A stretch of DNA of 64,000 nucleotides from Laribacter hongkongensis DSM 14985 (GTDB lineage Bacteria; Pseudomonadota; Gammaproteobacteria; Burkholderiales; Aquaspirillaceae), in NCBI RefSeq assembly GCF_000423285.1, contig NZ_AUHR01000008.1:1-64000 (forward strand), in the 5' to 3' direction. The notes beneath the pieces are model-generated. The model made no database searches, was not told the DNA's origin, and saw only the letters and a program-made list of their open reading frames with translations. The first letter of the stretch is position 1. Each line of letters starts with the position of its first letter. Below are positions 55,515 to 64,000 of this stretch, in pieces. Made by a program: the position numbers and the translations under genes.

Positions 55515-56025
55515 AGCAATCAGGAGACAATCAAAAGCAGGGAGCTAGCTTGATCACTGTTAAAAAGCTTTCAACATTTCATCAGACAGAATCCAGGAGG
55601 CCTCATGCAAGGTGTGCAATTGCCTTGATTGCAATTACGCAAGGCTGAATTTCCCGTGGATTGGGATGCAAACCTCGTGCTTCAGCCGGATGAACCATGC
55701 ATGGCAATCAACAGGCTGCATGCACGATTGTGGCAGAGACCACGCAAGGACTTCCGGCCAGGCCCCGTGCGAGAGCAATGAAGTTACACCCGCCCGCCTG
55801 GACAGCTACAGGTCGGCCGCTTTTTGACATGAATGACCCGGGCCCGCAATTTCGACAACTGCGTTGTCTCCAGCCAAGGCAGATTGAGCCAGGGCAGACT
55901 GTCCAGAGCTGCTTTGCAAACACGACGGACAATGCAGTCTGCACGGCATCTGAAATTATGCAAACAGGCGGATTTTTATCCTATAGAATAGCTAATAAGA
56001 ATATTTGAATAGACAGGAGGCTTGC
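55515..56025. other. About 510 bases without a supported gene
   Basis: Only weak overlapping frames. AT-rich parts alternate with GC-rich ones. A TATAGAAT promoter-like box near 55982 and AGGAGG at 56015 belong to the small gene at 56026. Confidence 0.5.
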
Positions 56026-56160
56026 ATGTTTACCCTGACACCCCGCGGCATGATTGCCGCCATCTATCGCCGGCGGTTTGTCATCCTCGGACAGTGCATC
56101 AGTCTTTCGACGGCTTTTTCTGCGGCACTGGTGACCGTCTGGATGATTTCCCAGATGTAG
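56026..56160 (+). CDS. Small membrane peptide, 44 residues
   Basis: A short frame behind a near-perfect ribosome binding site (AGGAGG, 6 bases before the ATG). Sequence layout: a short basic N-terminus (MFTLTPRGMIAAIYRRRF), then one hydrophobic helix (about 18-44, VILGQCISLSTAFSAALVTV). Positive charges before the helix suggest the N-terminus is in the cytoplasm. It is not recognised, and it is not KdpF-like although kdp is next door. A similar small gene follows at 56250. Confidence 0.6.
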   Translation: MFTLTPRGMIAAIYRRRFVILGQCISLSTAFSAALVTVWMISQM

Positions 56161-56249
56161 GGGATGAAAGGATCAATACAGGCTATAGCCAGAACAAACA
56201 GGCAAGTACGGATCAATCATCTAAGATAATCAAAAAACAAGGATTGCTC

Positions 56250-56360
56250 ATGAACCAAGATGACCTGACCATCGCGGCCATCGTCACGGCCTGCTTCATT
56301 GCGTCAACGCCCGTATTGTTCGCCCTGACCGACTACCTGGCGTCACTGCTATGGGGTTGA
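56250..56360 (+). CDS. Small membrane peptide, 36 residues
   Basis: AAGGA lies 6 bases before the ATG. The peptide has an acidic start (MNQDDLT) and a single helix (about 8-35, IAAIVTACFIASTPVLFALT). It follows the 44-residue peptide by 89 bases on the same strand and is possibly cotranscribed. It is convergent with kdpE. Not recognised. Confidence 0.55.
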   Translation: MNQDDLTIAAIVTACFIASTPVLFALTDYLASLLWG

Positions 56361-56609
56361 TCCCGGACAGTTGCGCCACTGCGTCCGCCCCTTGCCAGCC
56401 TGCTTTCCAGCGGGCTTCGTCATTCATGGACTGACCGGATGTCTCCGGCAACCAGGCACACCTGAACCAGCGCATGATTCCTGCCAGCCCGCATGCACTC
56501 CGGACTGCCTGGTCAGGAATTTGACGGCAATAACGGGGGTTCTGGTCGCGGGATGCCATTCACGCCCCACCACTACCAGACACAAGCCGCCGGCAAAGCC
56601 GCAGGATGA

Positions 56610-57311
56610 CTACGAAAGTGCACAAACCCCGGCCAGCCTGTATCCCACCTGCAACTCGGTCAACAGGCATTCCGGCTGGGCCGGATCGTGTTCCAGCTTC
56701 TGCCTCAGGTTGCCCATGTAGATGCGCACATAGTGCTGCCGCTCCACATGATTCGGTCCCCAGACCTCCTGCAACAATTGCCGGTGCGTCAGCACCCGTC
56801 CGTGATTGCGAAGCAACACCGACAGCAGGCGAAACTCGATGGGGGTCAGGTGCACCATTTCTCCGCCACGACGCACCTCGCGCAGACTGACGTCCACTTC
56901 CACCTCGCCAAAGCGGTAACGCCCGCTTTCGGCCCCCGGTGCCGCACTACGCCGCCGGAGCTGTACCCGTACCCGCGCCAGCAGTTCCGGCACGCCAAAC
57001 GGCTTGGCCAGGTAATCGTCGGCCCCGGCATCCAGTGCCTCGACCTTTTCTGCCTCCTGGTCCCGGGCCGACAGCACCAGCACGCCGGCCGACGACCAGC
57101 TGCGCAACTCGCGGATCAGCTGCTTGCCATCACCATCCGGCAATCCCAGATCGACCACCAGCAGGTCAGGCTGCCGTGACGCCGCTTCGATCAGGCCACG
57201 CTTGACCGATTCCGCCTCAAAAACCGCATGGCCTTCATCCTCCAGCGCCACGCGCAGGAACTTGCGGATATTCGGGTCGTCTTCAACGATCAGGATGCGG
57301 CTCGGGTTCAT
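56610..57311 (-). CDS. kdpE: Two-component response regulator KdpE
   Basis: A 233-residue OmpR-type regulator that activates kdpABC. The receiver domain (ILIVEDDPNIRKFLRVALED) has its phosphoacceptor Asp in LLVVDLGLPDGDG, and the winged helix DNA-binding domain is at about 130-230 (LTPIEFRLLSVLLRNHGRVL). Its ATG overlaps the kdpD stop. It is the last gene of the operon. Confidence 0.93.
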   Translation of the reverse strand: MNPSRILIVEDDPNIRKFLRVALEDEGHAVFEAESVKRGLIEAASRQPDLLVVDLGLPDGDGKQLIRELRSWSSAGVLVLSARDQEAEKVEALDAGADDYLAKPFGVPELLARVRVQLRRRSAAPGAESGRYRFGEVEVDVSLREVRRGGEMVHLTPIEFRLLSVLLRNHGRVLTHRQLLQEVWGPNHVERQHYVRIYMGNLRQKLEHDPAQPECLLTELQVGYRLAGVCALS

Positions 57312-59941
57312 TCGATTTCTTCCGGAACAGCAGTTTTCACCGGCAATGCCACTACAAAGCGGGCACCGCCTTCATGCCGGTTTTCCGTGGCAATGGTGCC
57401 ACCGTGGGCCTCCACGATCAGCCGGCACAAGGCCAGCCCCAGCCCGGCACCGGAAGTCGCGGATTCCCGTACCCCGCGCACAAAGGGCTGGAACAGGCTC
57501 TCCGCCGGTTCCGGCAACCCGGGGCCCTCATCGTCCACCCGCAGCCGCAGCCATCCGTTATCCAGCCGGGCACTGATCCGGATACCGCTGCCGACCGGCG
57601 TGTACTTGGCTGCATTATCCAGCAGGTTGACCAGTACCCGCTCGATCAGCAGGGCATCGAACTCCAGCAGCGGCAGCTCCGCTGGCAAGGCAACCTGCAC
57701 CGGATGCCGGGCCAGTACCGGCCGCAGCTGCCCCAGTGCCGAACCGACCACTTCTTCCAGCGATTGCCAGTCCAGCCGCAACTTGACCCCGCCACTTTGC
57801 AGGCGGGCCATGTCGAGCAGGTTGCTGACCAGCCGGTTCATCTGCGTTGCCTCACCATGGATGGCGTGCGCCAGTTCCTGCTGCGCCGGGTCAGCCAGCT
57901 TTTTTTCCAGTGTGCCCGCCAGCCCGGCAATGGCGGTGATCGGGGTACGCAGATCGTGTGACACTGCCGACAGCAGCGTATTGCGCATCCGCTCGCCCTC
58001 CATCGACACCAGCGCATCCTGCGCAACTTCCACGTAATGAACGCGCTCCAGCGCCAGCGCAATCTGGGCACAGCAGCCATCCAGCAAGTGCCGCCATTCC
58101 GGTTCGTCCGGCATCCGGCTGTCGGTCAGCTGCAATGCCAGTACCCCGCGGGTACGCATCGGCGCCTTGAGCGGCACGTAGCGGATGTCGGTAGCCGACA
58201 GGGTTTGCGTCCCCGCGCCTGCCTCCTGCTGGTTGTCGTACACCCATTGCGCCACCTCCCGGTCCACCGGCAGCGCCCCGACCGCTTTCAGCGTTTCGTG
58301 GGCATCCGGCAGCAAGACAGCAATGCGGACGGTCAGCAGCGGCTCCAGCTGTTCGGTGGCAATCGACACGATCTGCTCGGTCTGCAAGGCGCCCGACAGC
58401 TCGCGCGCCAGCCGCGCCAGCGCCTTGGCCCGGAACTCACGCAACTGGGCGATATCGGCCGCCTGACGCAATGAGGCCGCCAGCTGGCCAATCAGCAGCG
58501 CCACCCCCAGCATCAGCACAAAGGTAAACAGGTACTGGGTGTCGTTGACCGTAAAAGACCAGTACGGCGGCACAAAAAAGAAATCGAAACAGCCGACTGC
58601 CAGCAGGGCTGCCCACGCCCCCGGCCCGCGCCCCCAGCGGATCGCCACCAGCACCACCGTCAACAGCAACAGCATGATGACATTGGCCGGCGCAAACACC
58701 TGCAACAGCAGGGCCGACAGCACCGTAGTGGCTGCACAGGCCAGCGTGGCCCAGCCATAGTCGCGCCACACCGGCCGCCCGGGATGCCAGATGCGCGGCG
58801 CGGTGCGGGCTGCCTCGCCGCTGGATACCAGAATCACGTCCAGGTCCGGATGCCGGGCGACAATCCGCTCGGGCAAGGCCCGCTGCCAGCGCCAGCGGCG
58901 CCCGGACTGTGGCCGCACACCGCACAGCAGCTTGGTCGCATTGCGACTGCGGGCATAGGCCGCCAGCACTTCCTCCACCTGCCCGCCGGACAGGGTGGTG
59001 ATTTCCGCCCCCAGACTGGCCGCCAGCTTCAGCGCCTGCAAAGCCTCTTCACGCACGCGCCGTCCGCCACGGGGCGCATCGACATGCACGGCAATCCAGT
59101 CGGTTTGCAGGCGGGCCGCCAGCCGGGCCGCCTCGCGTACCAGCCGGTCACCGCCCTCCCCGCCCACACACACCAAGAGGCGATCCCGTGCCTCCCAGAC
59201 CGGCTGGATGTTGCGGTCGGCCCGATAGGCGCGCATCTGCGCATCCACCCGGTCGGCGGTGCGGCGCAGGGCCAGTTCACGCAACGCAATCAGGTTGCCC
59301 TTGCGGAAGAAATGCTGGCGGGCCCGCTCGGCTGCATCCGGCAGATACACCTTGCCTGCCGCCAGCCGTGACAGCAGCTCGTCGGGCGGCAGATCCACCA
59401 GCCGCACCTCGTCAGCCTCGTCAAACACCCGGTCCGGCACGGTTTCGCGTACCGGAATGCCGGTAATGCCCGCCACGATGTCGTTCAGGCTTTCCAGATG
59501 CTGCACGTTGAGCGCGGTATAGACATCAATCCCCGCCGCCAGCAGCTCGGCCACATCCTGCCAGCGCTTGCGGTGCCGACTGCCTTCCACGTTGCTGTGG
59601 GCCAGCTCGTCGACCACGATCAGCGGCGGATGCAGTGCCAGCGCCGCATCCAGATCAAACTCGGCCAGATCATGCCCGCGATAGGCCACCCGCCGGGAGG
59701 GCAGCATCGGCAGCCCCTCCAGCAGGCGGGCCGTTTCCTGGCGGCCGTGGGTTTCCACGATGCCGACCAGCCCCTCGCACCCGGCTTCCCGCTGCTGCCG
59801 GAGTGCCTGCAACATGGCAAAGGTCTTGCCGACGCCAGCGCAGGCGCCAAAGAAGATGGTCAGCTTGCCACGGGCAGCGCGCTGCTCGTCGGCCTGCAAG
59901 GCAGCCAGCAGGCGGTCGGGGTCGGGTCGCAAATCGTCCAT
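57308..59941 (-). CDS. kdpD: Osmosensitive K+ channel histidine kinase KdpD
   Basis: An 877-residue sensor kinase. The N-terminal KdpD domain has an ATP-binding FFGACAGVGKTFAML and VDELAHSNVEGSRHRKRW, followed by a universal-stress-like domain. Four transmembrane helices lie at about 400-500, then a GAF-like region, the phosphorylation box SAVSHDLRTPITAI and the ATPase region with VDDEGPGLP and GAGLGLALCRLIV. It senses low K+ and phosphorylates KdpE. Confidence 0.94.
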   Translation of the reverse strand: MDDLRPDPDRLLAALQADEQRAARGKLTIFFGACAGVGKTFAMLQALRQQREAGCEGLVGIVETHGRQETARLLEGLPMLPSRRVAYRGHDLAEFDLDAALALHPPLIVVDELAHSNVEGSRHRKRWQDVAELLAAGIDVYTALNVQHLESLNDIVAGITGIPVRETVPDRVFDEADEVRLVDLPPDELLSRLAAGKVYLPDAAERARQHFFRKGNLIALRELALRRTADRVDAQMRAYRADRNIQPVWEARDRLLVCVGGEGGDRLVREAARLAARLQTDWIAVHVDAPRGGRRVREEALQALKLAASLGAEITTLSGGQVEEVLAAYARSRNATKLLCGVRPQSGRRWRWQRALPERIVARHPDLDVILVSSGEAARTAPRIWHPGRPVWRDYGWATLACAATTVLSALLLQVFAPANVIMLLLLTVVLVAIRWGRGPGAWAALLAVGCFDFFFVPPYWSFTVNDTQYLFTFVLMLGVALLIGQLAASLRQAADIAQLREFRAKALARLARELSGALQTEQIVSIATEQLEPLLTVRIAVLLPDAHETLKAVGALPVDREVAQWVYDNQQEAGAGTQTLSATDIRYVPLKAPMRTRGVLALQLTDSRMPDEPEWRHLLDGCCAQIALALERVHYVEVAQDALVSMEGERMRNTLLSAVSHDLRTPITAIAGLAGTLEKKLADPAQQELAHAIHGEATQMNRLVSNLLDMARLQSGGVKLRLDWQSLEEVVGSALGQLRPVLARHPVQVALPAELPLLEFDALLIERVLVNLLDNAAKYTPVGSGIRISARLDNGWLRLRVDDEGPGLPEPAESLFQPFVRGVRESATSGAGLGLALCRLIVEAHGGTIATENRHEGGARFVVALPVKTAVPEEIE

Positions 59942-59970
59942 GAAACGGCCACGCTTCCGTCTGGTTCAGG

Positions 59971-60627
59971 TTAACGGCTCGCCAACTGGTCAAGCTGGCG
60001 GTTGAGTTGCAGCACATTGACGCGCGGCTCGCCAAACATGCCCCATTGCGGCGGCTGGATCAAATCCCGCACCAGTTGTGCCACGGCCTCCTCGGGCAAG
60101 CCACGCGCCCGGGCCACCCGCGCCACCTGGTAGAACGCCGCGGCCGGCGAAATGTCCGGGTCCAGCCCGCTGGCCGAACTGGTCACCAGATCCAGCGGCA
60201 CCGTCTGGCCGGCAGGCACTGGCGCCAGTGCCACGATCCGTTCGCGCACCTGCCTGACCAGTTCCGGATTGGCCGGGCCCAGATTGCTGCCCCCCGAGGC
60301 CATGGCATTGTAAGGACGCTCGGCCGTCGCCGATGGCCGGCCGTGGAAGTAATGTGCTGCCGTAAACGACTGGCCGATCAGCACACTGCCGACCACCCGT
60401 TCACCATCGCGCACCAGACTGCCGTTGGCCTGAAAGGGAAACAGGGTCTGCGCCAGCCCGGTCACCAGCGCGGGATAGGCCAGCCCGGTCAGCGCCGACA
60501 GCAGCACCAGCAGGGTCAGCGCCGGGCGCAACAGCCCACGGCAGGAGGTGGTCGTGCCCGCTACTCGCACGGAGATGGCTTGCCCGGTCGTCAGCCTAGC
60601 GGCATTCAGGGTAGAAGTCAGTTTCAT
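59971..60627 (-). CDS. kdpC: K+-transporting ATPase subunit KdpC
   Basis: A 218-residue accessory subunit with one N-terminal helix (about 34-58, [20 protein letters not shown]). Periplasmic family motifs are [37 protein letters not shown] and [18 protein letters not shown]. The N-terminus is about 25 residues longer than in E. coli. It starts 12 bases after kdpB. Confidence 0.93.
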   Translation of the reverse strand: MKLTSTLNAARLTTGQAISVRVAGTTTSCRGLLRPALTLLVLLSALTGLAYPALVTGLAQTLFPFQANGSLVRDGERVVGSVLIGQSFTAAHYFHGRPSATAERPYNAMASGGSNLGPANPELVRQVRERIVALAPVPAGQTVPLDLVTSSASGLDPDISPAAAFYQVARVARARGLPEEAVAQLVRDLIQPPQWGMFGEPRVNVLQLNRQLDQLASR

Positions 60628-60639
60628 GGCAGGTTTCCT

Positions 60640-62700
<2,061 letters not shown>

Positions 62701-62715
62701 GGGATATGCCCTCTC

Positions 62716-64000
62716 TCAGCGGGAGAACAGTTGCAGGTGGTCGATCACCGGCCCGAGGGCCAGTGCCGGGATATAGGTCAGCGCACCGATCAGCAGCACC
62801 GACAGCACCAGCAGCACGACAAACAGCGGGCCATGCGTCGGCAGGGTGCCGGCGGTGGCGGCCAGCCGTGGCTTGCCGGCCAGACTGCCGGCCAGAGCCA
62901 GCACCGGCACGATGACGGCAAAGCGCCCGAACCACATCGCAACAGCCAGCATCAGGTTGTAGAACGGGGTATTGGCCGACAGGCCGGCAAAGGCCGAGCC
63001 GTTGTTGTTGGCCGCCGACGAAAAGGCATACAGCACTTCCGAGAAACCATGGGCACCCGGATTGGCCATACCGGCACGCCCGGCTTCGGTCAGCACGGCA
63101 ATGGCCGTGCCGGCCAGCACCAGCAGCGGCCCGACCAGAATGGCGACCGACACCAGTTTCATTTCCGGCGCACCGATCTTCTTGCCAAGGTATTCCGGCG
63201 TGCGGCCGATCATCAGCCCGGCCATGAATACCGCCAGCACCGCGAACAGCAGCATGCCGTAGAGGCCGGAGCCGACCCCGCCGAACACCACTTCGCCCAG
63301 TTGCATCAGCAGCATGGTCATGCCGCCACCCAGCGGCATCAGGCTGTCGTGCATGGCATTGACCGCGCCGCAGCTGGCAGCGGTGGTAATGGTGGCAAAC
63401 AGGGACGATGCCAGCACGCCGAAGCGCACTTCCTTGCCTTCCAGATTGCCGCTGTCACCGGCAGCTCCCAGCGCCGTCAGCAACGGGTTGGCCTGCGATT
63501 CGGCCAGATACACCACGGCAAAAGCACCGACAAACAGCACGGTCATGGCCGCCAGCAACACTACCCCCTGGCGCAAGTCACCAACCATGCGGCCGAACAT
63601 CACCACCAGCGCCGCGGGCACCAGGAAGATCGACAGCATTTCCACCCAGTTGCTGAACGGTGTGGGGTTTTCGAACGGGTGCGCCGAGTTGGCATTGAAA
63701 AACCCGCCACCATTGGTTCCCAAGAGCTTGATGGCCTCTTGCGACGCCACCGGGCCACTGGCCAGCAGCTGGGTGGTGTGGGATTCCAGTGAACTGATGG
63801 TCAGGCCGGCATACCAGTTCTGCACCACGCCCTGCCACACCAGCACCAGTGCCACCACAATGGACAGCGGCAGCAGCAGCCACAGGGTCGCGCGCAGCAA
63901 ATCCAGCCAGGCATTGCCGATGGCACCCCCGCCGCTACGCACAAAACCGCGCACCAGTGCGACCACCACGGCGATACCGGTCGCGGCCGACAGGAAATTC
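62716..64000 (-). CDS. kdpA: K+-transporting ATPase subunit KdpA (5' end beyond window)
   Basis: The C-terminal 427 residues of the K+-binding, channel-like subunit. The frame is open at the right edge and the first visible residues ([19 protein letters not shown]) match the interior of E. coli KdpA, so about 130 N-terminal residues are missing. Selectivity-loop motifs are present, including [20 protein letters not shown]. kdpB begins 15 bases after its stop. Any kdpF and the operon promoter lie outside the window. Confidence 0.94.
   Translation of the reverse strand, partial: NFLSAATGIAVVVALVRGFVRSGGGAIGNAWLDLLRATLWLLLPLSIVVALVLVWQGVVQNWYAGLTISSLESHTTQLLASGPVASQEAIKLLGTNGGGFFNANSAHPFENPTPFSNWVEMLSIFLVPAALVVMFGRMVGDLRQGVVLLAAMTVLFVGAFAVVYLAESQANPLLTALGAAGDSGNLEGKEVRFGVLASSLFATITTAASCGAVNAMHDSLMPLGGGMTMLLMQLGEVVFGGVGSGLYGMLLFAVLAVFMAGLMIGRTPEYLGKKIGAPEMKLVSVAILVGPLLVLAGTAIAVLTEAGRAGMANPGAHGFSEVLYAFSSAANNNGSAFAGLSANTPFYNLMLAVAMWFGRFAVIVPVLALAGSLAGKPRLAATAGTLPTHGPLFVVLLVLSVLLIGALTYIPALALGPVIDHLQLFSR

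Noticed and set aside
56026-56160. KdpF candidate
   Set aside because: KdpF precedes kdpA on the kdp strand; this peptide is on the other strand at the far end and lacks KdpF-like sequence.

Overview
The window is high-GC bacterial chromosome. The gene set points to a betaproteobacterium, most likely of the order Neisseriales (Laribacter/Chromobacterium-type); this is inferred from gene content and protein style, not from a marker gene. Pieces behind the guess are adenosylcobalamin ribonucleotide reductase, a PsrA-type fatty-acid regulator, uvrA divergent from an MFS exporter gene, the molybdopterin oxidoreductase / cytochrome b / MXKDX trio, C-P lyase with an aminoethylphosphonate-type transporter, and kdp. 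No rRNA, tRNA or CRISPR array was seen.

Region 1 (1-11.4 kb, + strand) is the tail-and-lysis half of a P2-like contractile-tail element. It starts with the end of a TPR protein, then tape measure, U, X and D, then W, J and I, then two tandem tail-fibre plus chaperone modules, and a holin / SAR-endolysin / Rz / Rz1 cassette. No head genes, integrase or spike gene (V) are visible. The element could be a prophage whose head genes lie to the left, or a tailocin. Region 2 (11.5-14.3 kb) holds a cytochrome b561 / molybdopterin oxidoreductase / MXKDX-repeat operon (- strand), then about 1.1 kb of apparently decayed DNA with GTGCTAC repeats and a possible integrase fragment.

Region 3 (14.3-21 kb) carries a chemoreceptor, a cystine-type ABC importer without its ATPase, a dicarboxylate symporter, DAHP synthase and an OsmC-like protein. 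Region 4 (21-31 kb, - strand) is a fatty-acid module: thiolase, 3-hydroxyacyl-CoA dehydrogenase/hydratase, FadL porin and a PsrA-like TetR repressor with matching operators before fadL and psrA. Next come a VOC protein and uvrA.

Region 5 (31-42 kb) has an MFS exporter, dsbC, a chemoreceptor with a C-terminal cytoplasmic domain, a DUF423 protein, ppnP divergent from a purine permease, and nrdJ with two NrdR boxes 31 bp apart. Region 6 (42-54 kb) is a phosphonate regulon. On the - strand are an AEP-type transporter and phnF-DUF1045-phnN; on the + strand is phnGHIJKLM. Two copies of a GTCTATAC-centred operator tie the units together. phnCDE, phnO and phnP are absent.

Region 7 (53.9-56.4 kb) has an orphan UmuD-like S24 protease followed by an AT-rich patch with one hypothetical membrane protein and two very small membrane peptides. 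Region 8 (56.6-64 kb, - strand) is the high-affinity potassium operon kdpABCDE, with kdpA cut by the right edge.
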